64,000 nucleotides of DNA, from positions 1-64,000 of the forward strand of contig NZ_JBLWFS010000003.1 in NCBI RefSeq assembly GCF_048323755.1, written 5' to 3'. A program made the translations under genes and the position numbers. Numbering within the stretch: position 1 is the stretch's first letter; each line of letters opens with the position of its first letter. Origin of the DNA: Alkalihalobacterium sp048323755. Its GTDB lineage: Bacteria; Bacillota; Bacilli; Bacillales; Bacillaceae_F. Positions 8,188 to 16,222 of the stretch are shown piece by piece. The notes beneath the pieces are model-generated. The model searched no databases and had not been told where the DNA came from. It worked only from the letters and a program-made list of their open reading frames with translations.

Positions 8188-8739
8188 ATGTCAGATAAGC
8201 GTATGGTAGCCAAACAAGCTCCCCGTTTTGAAATGGATGCTGTTTTACCGAACAAAGAATTTGGAAAAGTGAGTCTTGAAGATAATATGAAAAACGATAA
8301 GTGGACGGTTCTATTCTTCTATCCTATGGACTTCACATTCGTTTGCCCTACAGAAATTACTGCCCTAAGCGATCGTTATGATGAGTTTGAAGATTTAGAT
8401 GCAGAAGTAATTGGTGTTTCTACTGATACAATTCACACGCACAAGGCATGGATTAACACATCTCGTGATGACAATGGATTAGGTGAATTGAAGTATTCGT
8501 TAGCTGCCGATACAAACCACCAAGTTTCCCGTGAGTATGGTGTTTTAATTGAAGATGCAGGTGTAGCACTTCGGGGACTATTTATTATCAGTCCAGAAGG
8601 TGAGCTAATGTACTCTGTGGTTAACCACAATAACATTGGTCGTGATGTTGATGAAACGTTACGTGTGCTTCAAGCACTACAAACTGGTGGACTTTGCCCA
8701 GCAAACTGGAAACCTGGACAAGGAACATTAAACGCTTAA
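8188..8739 (+). CDS. ykuU: 2-Cys peroxiredoxin (YkuU)
   Basis: A 183 aa AhpC/Prx1-type thiol peroxidase that reduces hydrogen peroxide and organic peroxides. The peroxidatic Cys53 lies in DFTFVCPTEI and the resolving Cys170 in GGLCPANWKPG, the typical 2-Cys layout. The start is ATG at 8188 because TCAGGAGG lies 7 nt upstream; longer in-frame starts have no SD. ykuV, encoding a thiol-disulfide oxidoreductase, follows on the same strand 88 nt on, as in B. subtilis, and could supply reducing equivalents. Confidence 0.93.
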   Translation: MSDKRMVAKQAPRFEMDAVLPNKEFGKVSLEDNMKNDKWTVLFFYPMDFTFVCPTEITALSDRYDEFEDLDAEVIGVSTDTIHTHKAWINTSRDDNGLGELKYSLAADTNHQVSREYGVLIEDAGVALRGLFIISPEGELMYSVVNHNNIGRDVDETLRVLQALQTGGLCPANWKPGQGTLNA

Positions 8740-8764
8740 ATTAAGTACATATGAAAAAAGAATA

Positions 8765-8795
8765 AGAGGTCTAGCATTTATGTTAGGCCTTTTTC
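8765..8795 (+). terminator. Weak terminator or attenuator between ykuU and ykuV
   Basis: AGGTCTAGCA pairs imperfectly with TGTTAGGCCT and is followed by five T residues. It may reduce, rather than abolish, read-through into ykuV. Confidence 0.5.
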
Positions 8796-8826
8796 AACTA
8801 TATCAATATACCGAGGAGGAAAAGGA

Positions 8827-9285
8827 ATGGCGCTAAAGTTACGCTCACCAATGCCTGAGCTAAGCGGTGCAACTGAATGGTTAAACGGTAACGAGATTAA
8901 GAAAGAAGAATTGCTAGGAAATAAACCAACACTATTTCACTTTTGGTCGGTATCATGCGGGCTGTGTAAAGAAGCGATGCCTAATATTAATGAATTCCGT
9001 GATAAATATGCGGATAAGTTAAATGTAGTTGCTATTCACATGCCACGTTCAGAAAAAGATACAGATATTGAACAGATTAAACAAGTAGCAGAGGAGCATG
9101 GTATTACACAACTAATTGCCGTTGATAACGCACATAAAATTACCGATGCGTTTGAAAATCAGTATGTCCCGGCGTACTATGTGTTTGATGAAGAAAGTCA
9201 ACTTCGGCATTTTCAAGCAGGTGGAAGTGGCATGAAGATGCTAACCAAACGTGTTAATCGAGTGTTAGGGATTAAAGAAGAGTAG
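8827..9285 (+). CDS. ykuV: Thioredoxin-like thiol-disulfide oxidoreductase (YkuV)
   Basis: A 152 aa TlpA/thioredoxin-fold protein without a signal peptide, hence cytosolic. The active-site motif CGLC is at 44-47 (FHFWSVSCGLCKEAMP) and the cis-Pro is in QYVPAYYVFDEESQ. The start is ATG at 8827 after GAGGAGG. Its pairing with the peroxiredoxin ykuU matches B. subtilis and suggests a role in reducing thiols under peroxide stress. A family 2 repeat begins 15 nt after the stop. Confidence 0.88.
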   Translation: MALKLRSPMPELSGATEWLNGNEIKKEELLGNKPTLFHFWSVSCGLCKEAMPNINEFRDKYADKLNVVAIHMPRSEKDTDIEQIKQVAEEHGITQLIAVDNAHKITDAFENQYVPAYYVFDEESQLRHFQAGGSGMKMLTKRVNRVLGIKEE

Positions 9286-9299
9286 TCGTACTTATTAAG

Positions 9300-9492
9300 T
9301 AGCTCTGTTAAAGAGTATTGTTGATTTTGGGCTCATTTCTGAAAAATAACCTGAAATTCTTGGAGGAAATGCATTTTCTCGTTCATTCCAGGTTATCTTT
9401 CTAACCTTTCAGTTCCTAAAAGGCGTGTGAATTAACATTTCACACGATGAACCCAAAATCAACGGGTATCAACAGGATTATTTAACATAGCT
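9300..9492. repeat. MITE-like repeat (family 2), longest copy
   Basis: About 193 bp with long imperfect terminal inverted repeats. The left end TAGCTCTGTTAAAGAGTATT with TGTTGATTTTGGGCTCAT matches the reverse complement of the right end (TAGCTATGTTAAATAATCCT ... TTGATTTTGGGTTCAT). Inside is a further hairpin (CGTGTGAA...TTCACACG, 9422-9445). It carries no gene and fills the gap after ykuV. Confidence 0.7.
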
Positions 9493-9517
9493 ATTAAGTA
9501 AATCAATCTAATTATGA

Positions 9518-9552
9518 GCAGTCGAATGTATAGCGATTCGACTGCTTTTTTC
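9518..9552 (+). terminator. Intrinsic terminator downstream of ykuV
   Basis: GCAGTCGAAT pairs with ATTCGACTGC across a ten-base loop and is followed by TTTTTT. It lies beyond the family 2 repeat and so ends transcription through that repeat. Confidence 0.8.
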
Positions 9553-9680
9553 GTATTTGATGTTGGAATACACGAATTCGTCATCAGTTTCCACGTAACA
9601 ACAGTCTAGACATTAGAAAATGACTATAGGCATATCACCATTTTTCACTTATTACCATATATAAGTAATGAGGTGATTTG

Positions 9681-10913
9681 ATGAATATTATAGACAAGCG
9701 TAATTCATTAGCGAGACACGGGAGCAGAAGATACCGCCGTCGATCAAGAGGTGCTATTAGAAATATTGCTATTCATCATAGTGCCACAACTTCAGGTAGT
9801 GCAGAAGCTTTTGCGAGGTACCATGTGAACAATTTAGGATGGCCAGGAATTGGGTATCATTACGTAGTAGATCGTGATGGATCGATTAGCTGGTGCCATG
9901 ATCTAGAAGTTGTTAGTTACCATGTAGGTAACAGTAATGGAATGACTGTTGGTGTTTGTATGGTAGGGGATTTTCGTACGCAGACTCCTACATCTCAACA
10001 ACGTGAAGCAGCTTTAGAACTGACGCAGTTTTTAATGAATGAGCTCAATATACCTGTTGATAATGTGTGGGGCCACATTGAATTTCCAGGGTATTCTTGG
10101 AAACCATGTCCTTCGATTAGTATGACGCAATTCCGATCTCAATTAGCCGAGAGGACTGGTCAAACTGACCGTTCAGCTATTCCTTCTCCTACGTATATAG
10201 CTGGAGCTAGACAGCGTAGTATTTTGTCCAGAGGTGATCAAGGTGATGATATCATGGCACTTCAAGAACGTCTTAATGAATTAAATTTCATGCCAGGACC
10301 AATTGATGGAATTTTTGGGCCGCAGACGTTTGATGCAGTTGTTCGTTTTCAACGAGCAGCAGGTATAGCTGTAGATGGAATCGTTGGTCCTCAAACACGT
10401 GCAGCCTTAAGAGACTTTGATGAGACAATGGAAATCGTTGAACATGGCTCCCCGACAGATGAACCTGATGAGAGAGAAGAAATATTTACAAGTGAATCAA
10501 GAAGGATGTTACGCCAGATTACTCCTATGATGCGTGGGGAAGATGTACGTGAAGTTCAGCAAAAAGTGGGAGCAATGGTTGATGGATTGTATGGTCCTGA
10601 AACAGCACAAAGAGTTAGAGACTTTCAACAAAGAGAAAATATTACTGTAGATGGAATTGTTGGACCGCAAACATGGCGAGCGTTGGATCGTGTCAGCCCG
10701 AATGAACAGCCTAGTTATTCTCGTTTAATCTCTCTTCAAACACCATTTATGAGAGGAGCCGATGTTAGAAGGGTTCAACGAGCTTTAAATGTTACCGTAG
10801 ATGGTTTATATGGTCCAATTACTGAACAGGCGGTTCGAGCCTTTCAACGAAGGGAAGGTATAACAGTCGATGGGATTATCGGGCCGCAAACTTGGTCACG
10901 TTTATTTTCATAA
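9681..10913 (+). CDS. N-acetylmuramoyl-L-alanine amidase with three peptidoglycan-binding repeats
   Basis: A 410 aa zinc amidase that cleaves the bond between muramic acid and the stem peptide. The Amidase_2 domain covers about 25-160, with zinc ligands in IAIHHSATTSG (H32/H33) and in the GHIEFPGYSWKPCP segment (His and Cys). Three PG_binding_1 repeats follow at roughly 178-245, 285-340 and 350-410, each with the VDGIVGPQTW-like signature. There is no signal peptide: the N-terminus is Arg-rich (SRRYRRRSRG). It therefore resembles phage endolysins or mother-cell autolysins of the CwlC/CwlH kind. The start is ATG at 9681, 5 nt after GAGGTG. Confidence 0.9.
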   Translation: MNIIDKRNSLARHGSRRYRRRSRGAIRNIAIHHSATTSGSAEAFARYHVNNLGWPGIGYHYVVDRDGSISWCHDLEVVSYHVGNSNGMTVGVCMVGDFRTQTPTSQQREAALELTQFLMNELNIPVDNVWGHIEFPGYSWKPCPSISMTQFRSQLAERTGQTDRSAIPSPTYIAGARQRSILSRGDQGDDIMALQERLNELNFMPGPIDGIFGPQTFDAVVRFQRAAGIAVDGIVGPQTRAALRDFDETMEIVEHGSPTDEPDEREEIFTSESRRMLRQITPMMRGEDVREVQQKVGAMVDGLYGPETAQRVRDFQQRENITVDGIVGPQTWRALDRVSPNEQPSYSRLISLQTPFMRGADVRRVQRALNVTVDGLYGPITEQAVRAFQRREGITVDGIIGPQTWSRLFS

Positions 10914-10933
10914 CTAATTAATAGATAGCGCTA

Positions 10934-11018
10934 AGTGCCAGTCTTCCTCTAACTAATATAAAGGACTACTAAAATGGTTCTATATATTAAGATTGAGATG
11001 CCTGGCACCCTTTGTTTT
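10934..11018 (+). terminator. Long-loop inverted repeat after the amidase gene
   Basis: AGTGCCAG (10934) is complementary to CTGGCACC (11002), separated by about 60 bases and followed by CTTTGTTTTT. It may act as a terminator, but the loop is long. It shares the GTGCC-GGCAC sequence with the loop of the catalase terminator. Confidence 0.4.
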
Positions 11019-11092
11019 TAGAGACAACCTTAGTTATTTCTATGATAAAATTAAAAAATATAGTAATTAGGCTTGGTTGGAGGAGGGACTTC

Positions 11093-11758
11093 ATGAAAAA
11101 ACAATTTGCTGTAATTGGTTTAGGGAGATTTGGGGGCAGCATTTGTAAAGAGCTAAGTAAACTTGGAATGGAAGTTATGGCAATTGATCATTCTCCAGAA
11201 AAAGTAGACGAATATAAAGACATTGTCACTCATGCAGTTGTAGCTAATTCCACTGATGAAACGGCCTTGAAAAATTTAGGTATACGGAATTTTGACCATG
11301 TAATCGTTGCGATCGGTGATGACATCCAATCAAGTATTTTGACAACATTAATGTTAAATGAATTAGGCGTTAAGCATATTACGGTTAAAGCACAAAATGA
11401 TTATCATGAAAAAGTGCTTGAAAGAATTGGAGCACATGAAATTGTTCATCCAGAGCGAGATAGCGGGATTCGAATTGCACATCATATTGTCTCTAAAAAT
11501 GTTTTAGATTATTTAGAACTTTCTGATGAATATAGTATAGTTGAGTTAATTGCGGGTGAAAAAATGCACGGAAAAACTCTAATAGACTTAGATATCCGTG
11601 CTAGATATGGAATTAATATTATGGCGCTTAAACGCAAAGAAGATATCAATGTTTCTCCACAAGCTCATGAAAAAATCTGTAGAGGGGACATATTAATTGT
11701 TATTGGAGCTGATAAAGACATTGACCGCTTTGAAAAACAATTGTTAGACGAAGGGTAA
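11093..11758 (+). CDS. ktrC: Ktr potassium channel regulatory subunit (KtrC)
   Basis: A 221 aa RCK protein, exactly the length of B. subtilis KtrC (YkqB). The N-terminal Rossmann NAD/ATP-binding domain starts FAVIGLGRFGGSICKEL with GxGxxG and an acidic residue at the end of beta 2 (MAIDHS). The C-terminal TrkA_C (RCK_C) domain starts at about 135 and binds c-di-AMP in this family. It gates a KtrB/KtrD membrane subunit, which is not in this window. The start is ATG at 11093 after GGAGGAGGG; the in-frame upstream region has no SD. The rnjA genes converge on it, as in B. subtilis. Confidence 0.88.
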   Translation: MKKQFAVIGLGRFGGSICKELSKLGMEVMAIDHSPEKVDEYKDIVTHAVVANSTDETALKNLGIRNFDHVIVAIGDDIQSSILTTLMLNELGVKHITVKAQNDYHEKVLERIGAHEIVHPERDSGIRIAHHIVSKNVLDYLELSDEYSIVELIAGEKMHGKTLIDLDIRARYGINIMALKRKEDINVSPQAHEKICRGDILIVIGADKDIDRFEKQLLDEG

Positions 11759-11772
11759 AGTTCCTTCTAACT

Positions 11773-11820
11773 AAAAAAGAAAGAGTAGAGGGTCATATTA
11801 CTTTCCCTCTACTCTTTCTT
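11773..11820. terminator. Bidirectional terminator between ktrC and rnjA
   Basis: AGAAAGAGTAGAGGG and CCCTCTACTCTTTCT form a 15 bp stem, A-rich on one side and T-rich on the other, between convergent genes. Confidence 0.85.
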
Positions 11821-11825
11821 GGGTA

Positions 11826-13493
11826 TTATACTTCCATTATTATTGGCAAGATCATTGGCTTTCTCTTCGTGCGCTCGTATAGGAAGGGACCAAGAATATC
11901 ACTTATTTCATTTTTAATTTCAGACCATTGTGTCGTTTTTCTCTCCATGACCGCATCAAGATGTTTAGCAAGCATTTGTTGTGCTTCTTGAATTAAATCT
12001 CCAGCTTCGCGCATGTACACAAAACCTCGAGAAATAATATCTGGTCCGGCAGAAACTTTAAATTCTTTCATATTTAAACTTACAACAACAACTACTAACC
12101 CTTCTTCAGATAAGATGCGACGATCACGGAGAACTATGTTCCCAATATCGCCAATACCACTGCCGTCCACATAGACAGAACCAGAAGGAACTTTACCAGA
12201 AATCATAGCTTCTTCTTTATTCATCGAAAGAACTTCACCGTTATCCATGATAAAGCAGTTTTTTTCAGGAACACCACAATCTTGTGCGAGCTTCGTATGC
12301 ATTTTTAACATTCGATACTCACCGTGAATCGGTAAGAAATATTGAGGCTTGATAAGTCGTAACATTAGCTTCTGTTCTTCTTGTCCACCATGCCCTGAAG
12401 TATGAATGTTGCTCAAAGAACCGTGAATGACATTCGCTCCAACACGATAAAGCTGATTAATAGTCTTACTTACACTTAAAGTGTTACCTGGAATTGGAGA
12501 TGAGGAAAATACAACCGTATCTCCAGGAATAATTTGAATTTGGCGATGTGTACCAAAAGCAATTCGTGATAATGCAGCCATTGGTTCACCTTGACTTCCT
12601 GTACATAAAATTGTTACTTGGTTGTCAGGAAGTTTATTTAATTGGGATGGCTCTATAAACGTACCTTTAGGAGCACGAATATAACCAAGATCTTGTCCAA
12701 TTGTTAAGGCAGATTCCATACTTCTTCCGAATACAGCGATTTTTCTACCATACTGAACGGCAGCTTCGACAACTTGCTGTAACCGATGGATATTTGAAGC
12801 AAAAGTAGCAAAAATAACGCGACCTTCTACTTTTCTAAATATATTGTCAATACTCTCACCGACTTTACGCTCTGACATTGTAAAATCTGGAATTTCACTA
12901 TTGGTACTGTCTGAAAGAAGACATAATACGCCCTCTTCACCGATTTTAGCCATTTTTGTTAAATTGGCTGGTTCACCAACAGGAGTAAAATCAAACTTGA
13001 AATCTCCTGTATGAACGATGCTGCCTGCTGGTGTATTTACCACAATTCCATAAGCATCAGGGATACTATGAGTGGTCCTAAAAAATTCTACAGATGTATT
13101 TGCAAATTTAATAGGTTGATCTTCATGTATTTCGTGCATTTTCACTTTACGAAGTAGTCCGTGCTCTTCCAATTTATTTTTAATTAAACCAAGAGCTAGT
13201 TTACCACCATAAATAGGAATATTGATTTCTCGCATTAAAAATGGTATTCCACCGATATGATCTTCATGCCCGTGCGTTATAAAAAGACCTTTAATTTTTT
13301 CTTCATTCCGAACTAAATACGTGTAGTCGGGAATTACATAATCAATTCCTAGGAGCTCATCCTCCGGAAATTTAATTCCCGCATCAATTAATATAATTTC
13401 ATCTTGGTATTGGACTGCATAGGTGTTCTTGCCGATCTCACCTAAGCCTCCTAATGCAAAAACGGATGCTTGATTTGGTTTAGCTTGTTTCAT
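11826..13493 (-). CDS. rnjA: Ribonuclease J1
   Basis: A 555 aa metallo-beta-lactamase/beta-CASP ribonuclease with 5'-3' exo- and endonuclease activity, central to mRNA decay and rRNA maturation. The metal-binding motif HGHEDH is at 74-79. The beta-CASP segment includes CTGSQGEPMAALSRIA and the later HTSGHGGQEE and FLPIHGEYRML motifs. The C-terminal domain ends KRKPMILPIIMEV. Its length matches B. subtilis RnjA. It starts 3 nt after the rpoY stop, with its SD (AGGGGTAAG) inside the rpoY end, so the two genes form an operon and may be translationally coupled. Confidence 0.97.
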   Translation of the reverse strand: MKQAKPNQASVFALGGLGEIGKNTYAVQYQDEIILIDAGIKFPEDELLGIDYVIPDYTYLVRNEEKIKGLFITHGHEDHIGGIPFLMREINIPIYGGKLALGLIKNKLEEHGLLRKVKMHEIHEDQPIKFANTSVEFFRTTHSIPDAYGIVVNTPAGSIVHTGDFKFDFTPVGEPANLTKMAKIGEEGVLCLLSDSTNSEIPDFTMSERKVGESIDNIFRKVEGRVIFATFASNIHRLQQVVEAAVQYGRKIAVFGRSMESALTIGQDLGYIRAPKGTFIEPSQLNKLPDNQVTILCTGSQGEPMAALSRIAFGTHRQIQIIPGDTVVFSSSPIPGNTLSVSKTINQLYRVGANVIHGSLSNIHTSGHGGQEEQKLMLRLIKPQYFLPIHGEYRMLKMHTKLAQDCGVPEKNCFIMDNGEVLSMNKEEAMISGKVPSGSVYVDGSGIGDIGNIVLRDRRILSEEGLVVVVVSLNMKEFKVSAGPDIISRGFVYMREAGDLIQEAQQMLAKHLDAVMERKTTQWSEIKNEISDILGPFLYERTKRKPMILPIIMEV

Positions 13494-13496
13494 GTC

Positions 13497-13706
13497 TTAC
13501 CCCTGTTCTATTTGGAAATTAGGATTTTGTTTTTCATACTCAAGAAACACACCTGAAATTTGTTGAACAAATTCGATGCTAATTTTTTTGTCGGCAAGTT
13601 TTTTTCGAGCTTCTCTTTCGCTGTTTGCTTCAACATAATAAGATCTTGTGTTTTCTCGAACAGGAACTTGCTCTGGTCTCGGTTGATAGAATACTTTATA
13701 AATCAT
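13497..13706 (-). CDS. rpoY: RNA polymerase epsilon subunit (RpoY)
   Basis: A 69 aa protein of the RpoY (formerly YkzG/DUF1447) family, a small accessory subunit of Firmicute RNA polymerase. The opening IYKVFYQPRPEQVPVRENT and the central EREARKKLADKKISIEFV are characteristic. AAAGGAGAGG precedes the ATG, and a TATAAT lies 46-51 nt upstream on the minus strand (13752-13757). rnjA follows after 3 nt, the order conserved in Bacillus. Confidence 0.93.
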   Translation of the reverse strand: MIYKVFYQPRPEQVPVRENTRSYYVEANSEREARKKLADKKISIEFVQQISGVFLEYEKQNPNFQIEQG

Positions 13707-13841
13707 ATTACCTCTCCTTTAATAAGTGTTGAACCTTTTATTTATTATCATATTATAAATTAAATTGGTTAGATTTTCATGCATTTATTCTTCTTTGCCA
13801 ATTTTTTTCAATTATATTCATTTTTTATGTAAAAATTATGT

Positions 13842-13875
13842 AAAAAGGGGAAGCATTTTGATACTCTCCCCTTTG
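13842..13875 (-). terminator. Terminator of the 27-codon minus-strand gene
   Basis: On the minus strand AAAGGGGAG and CTTCCCCTTTTT pair around a loop of about 16 bases. The T run points away from the small ORF at 13888-13971. Confidence 0.75.
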
Positions 13876-13887
13876 TAGTTAAACATA

Positions 13888-13971
13888 TTAATGTGGGCTT
13901 TGCGCTAGTCTCTTTTTTGGAAGTATTTCACGACAGTGCTTTACTAATTTTCGTTTTAATTTTTTTAGCAT
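13888..13971 (-). CDS. Candidate 27 aa basic small protein
   Basis: A short reading frame starting ATG at 13971 with a strong SD (AAAGGAGGCGA) 8 nt upstream and a clear intrinsic terminator 15 nt after its stop. The peptide starts MLKKLKRKLVKHC and is highly basic (about ten Lys/Arg) with one Cys and a C-terminal His. It looks amphipathic, as in small membrane-binding or nucleic-acid-binding peptides. I do not recognise it. Transcription would run toward rpoY, but the terminator ends it first. The SD-ORF-terminator arrangement is the main support. Confidence 0.55.
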   Translation of the reverse strand: MLKKLKRKLVKHCREILPKKRLAQSPH

Positions 13972-14144
13972 GTCCTTCGCCTCCTTTTAGGAAGTGATAA
14001 AGTATACGGTCCTAACATTTTGTTTGTCTTAGTATGTGGAAATTTATTAAAAAGCTACAAGGTAATAAATGGGTAATTTCTTTTTTTCTTTAAACTTAGT
14101 TTAAAATCCTTCATACTGAAAAGAGAGAAGTGAAATTCATTTAT

Positions 14145-14227
14145 TAAAACTGTTATATAGTATTGTTGATATCCTTTGATTTTGGGCTCATTGAGCCTAA
14201 AATTATCAATACTCTTTAACAGCGCTA
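14145..14227. repeat. MITE-like repeat (family 2), short copy
   Basis: Left end ACTGTTATATAGTATTGTTGAT and right end ATCAATACTCTTTAACAGCGCT are terminal inverted repeats. The centre TTTTGGGCTCATTGAGCCTAAAAT is a second hairpin. It finishes 9 nt before the SD region of ykrA, so it should lie in that gene's leader. Confidence 0.7.
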
Positions 14228-14249
14228 TTAATTAAAAAGGAGCTAAATC

Positions 14250-15035
14250 ATGAGTGGAAACGATGAGAAAATTGTTTTTTTTGATATTGATGGAACGTTA
14301 TATGACCATAACAAAATGATACCTAATTCAACAGTAGCTGCCATTAATGAGTTAAAACAGAATGGAGTTCATGTTGCTATTGCCACAGGTAGAGCGCCTT
14401 TTATGTATAAAGGGTTGCGAGATCAATTAGAAATTGATACATATATCAGCTTCAACGGATCTTATGTAATATTTAACAATGATGTTATTTTTAAGTCCCC
14501 ATTAGAAACCAACAAACTTAAAGTTTTAGAGAATGACGCCTTGGCAAATGAACATCCAATGATTTTCTTGGACGATAATAATCACTATTCTAATTATAAA
14601 GAACATCCTTATATTCACGAATGTATTAGCAGCTTAAAGCTTCATTTACCTGACTATAATCCAGCCTTTTACCATTCACAAGAAGTGTATCAAGCGTTGA
14701 TTTTCTGTGAAGATCATCATGAAGAGTTATACATCCGTGGACATGATCACTTTGATTATGTCAGGTGGCACCAATATTCAATTGATGTATTACCGAATGG
14801 TGGTTCTAAAGCTAAAGGGATTGAAATTCTTTTAAATCAAATGAACATCCCAGTGGAAAACGCGTATGCTTTTGGTGACGGTCTAAATGATATAGAGATG
14901 TTGTCATATGTAGGGACGGGTGTAGCAATGGGGAATGGTCATGAAGAGGTAAAAGATGTCGCAAATATAGTGACGAACCATGTTGACGATGACGGAATAT
15001 TAGTCGGTCTTCAAAAGGTGGGTCTTTTGAAATAA
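14250..15035 (+). CDS. ykrA: Cof-type HAD phosphatase (YkrA)
   Basis: A 261 aa HAD-superfamily hydrolase of the Cof/class IIB group. Motif I is FFDIDGTLYD (nucleophile Asp12, acid Asp14), motif II is IATGRAP, and the late motifs are NGGSKAKGI (Lys) and FGDGLNDIEML. A class II cap domain lies between about 85 and 190. The substrate is probably a small phosphorylated metabolite but cannot be named. AAAAAGGAG precedes the ATG at 14250. Its position beside defB matches ykrA in B. subtilis. Confidence 0.87.
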   Translation: MSGNDEKIVFFDIDGTLYDHNKMIPNSTVAAINELKQNGVHVAIATGRAPFMYKGLRDQLEIDTYISFNGSYVIFNNDVIFKSPLETNKLKVLENDALANEHPMIFLDDNNHYSNYKEHPYIHECISSLKLHLPDYNPAFYHSQEVYQALIFCEDHHEELYIRGHDHFDYVRWHQYSIDVLPNGGSKAKGIEILLNQMNIPVENAYAFGDGLNDIEMLSYVGTGVAMGNGHEEVKDVANIVTNHVDDDGILVGLQKVGLLK

Positions 15036-15055
15036 ATCAATAATCATATGATTAG

Positions 15056-15091
15056 AAAAGACGTGACACACTATGTAGTCACGTCTTTATG
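15056..15091. terminator. Bidirectional terminator between ykrA and def
   Basis: AAAGACGTGAC pairs with GTCACGTCTTT across a ten-base loop between convergent genes. The T run is short on the plus side. Confidence 0.75.
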
Positions 15092-15637
15092 TTATATCTT
15101 CGGAAGTGGTTTTGTAAATTTATCTTGGTGACCTTCTATACGGTCGTAGAACATAATTCCGTTTAGATGATCAATTTCGTGTTGGAACACAATGGAAACT
15201 AGACCTTTTAAACGCATTGTAACTTCTTGGCCATCAAGTGTAGTTCCTTTTACCGTTATCCGAGAGTAGCGTGGGACGAGCCCAGCAACTTCCCGGTCAA
15301 CAGAAAGACATCCTTCACCATTCTCTAAGTGATTCAGTTCAACTGAGTGGCTAATAATCTTCGGATTAAACATCCCGCAACTTACTAGCTCGTCATTTTC
15401 GTCATAGACATGAACAGCAATCATTCGTTTACTAATTCCAATTTGCGGTGCAGCAATACCGATGCCAGGTCTTAAACTATAACGTTCTGCTATTTCAGGG
15501 TCTTGACTGTTAATAACAAATTGAAGCATACCTTCTAAAGTTTCTTTGTCTTCTTTTGATGGTGGAAGTGGTACATCTTTTGCAATTTGCCTTAAAACAG
15601 GGTGTCCTTCTCGTATAACATCTTTCATCGTAATCAT
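15092..15637 (-). CDS. defB: Peptide deformylase (DefB type)
   Basis: A 181 aa metalloenzyme that removes the formyl group from nascent N-termini. Motif 1 is GIGIAAPQIG (59-68). Motif 2 is EGCLSV with metal ligand Cys110. Motif 3 is QHEIDHLNG with ligands His153 and His157 and catalytic Glu154. The insertion between motifs is that of Gram-positive type II deformylases. The N-terminus MITMKDVIREGHP parallels DefB of B. subtilis and supports the ATG at 15637, although an ATG three codons in is possible. Confidence 0.95.
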   Translation of the reverse strand: MITMKDVIREGHPVLRQIAKDVPLPPSKEDKETLEGMLQFVINSQDPEIAERYSLRPGIGIAAPQIGISKRMIAVHVYDENDELVSCGMFNPKIISHSVELNHLENGEGCLSVDREVAGLVPRYSRITVKGTTLDGQEVTMRLKGLVSIVFQHEIDHLNGIMFYDRIEGHQDKFTKPLPKI

Positions 15638-15732
15638 TTCTTCTTACAACCCCTTTATTAACTTTTACATATGTATCCTTAATAAACATATATTATTTCG
15701 TACTTATAGTATACCAAAAAGGTAAAACGGAA

Positions 15733-15768
15733 AAAACGGAAGTCAAAAATGACTTCCGTTTTTTTTAT
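15733..15768. terminator. Bidirectional terminator downstream of yjcZ
   Basis: AACGGAAGTCA and TGACTTCCGTT form an 11 bp stem flanked by A and T runs on both sides. Confidence 0.85.
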
Positions 15769-15775
15769 AAAAATA

Positions 15776-15943
15776 TTAGCAGCCGTATTTAGACGCACCA
15801 ACAATGATTAATAGTATGAAGAGAACAACGATTAAAGCGAAGCCTCTTCCGCGTCCGTAACCTGGTGTGTGAGCAACTCCTGCTACTTGTGGTCCATAAC
15901 CATATCCACAAGGATCATAGCATCCGTGTCCATATCCGTACAT
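15776..15943 (-). CDS. YjcZ family sporulation membrane peptide
   Basis: A 55 aa peptide read from ATG at 15943 after AAAGGAGG, ending SKYGC. The N-terminal half is Gly/Tyr-rich (MYGYGHGCYDPCGYGYG). One C-terminal membrane helix follows (FALIVVLFILLIIVG, about 35-49). This is the organisation of the YjcZ family, very short proteins made during sporulation in many Bacillus species, with unknown function. A terminator follows the stop. Confidence 0.82.
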   Translation of the reverse strand: MYGYGHGCYDPCGYGYGPQVAGVAHTPGYGRGRGFALIVVLFILLIIVGASKYGC

Positions 15944-16222
15944 TTAAATGACCTCCTTTAAGAAATGCATCGCTTTCTTGCGACTCACTAATAACCTATG
16001 CAGGCAAATAAAATCGGTTTGGTCATATACCCAATTTTCATCGGGAAATTTTAAAGAGCATAAATTTTCATGTGGTTTGAAGTACTATATTTTTATAAAC
16101 TCAATATACTACCTATAAAAGTACAAGCGCGTTGAAATAAATATTGTCAACTGGTGTATTTTCGTATAGTGTTTTATTAATGAAATGTATAATTGGGAAT
16201 ATGGGGATAGGAGGTTTTCAGT

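Noticed and set aside
9681..10913. Prophage remnant signalled by the amidase
   Set aside because: No holin, tail, integrase or other phage gene flanks it and the surrounding genes are core Bacillus genes in conserved order.
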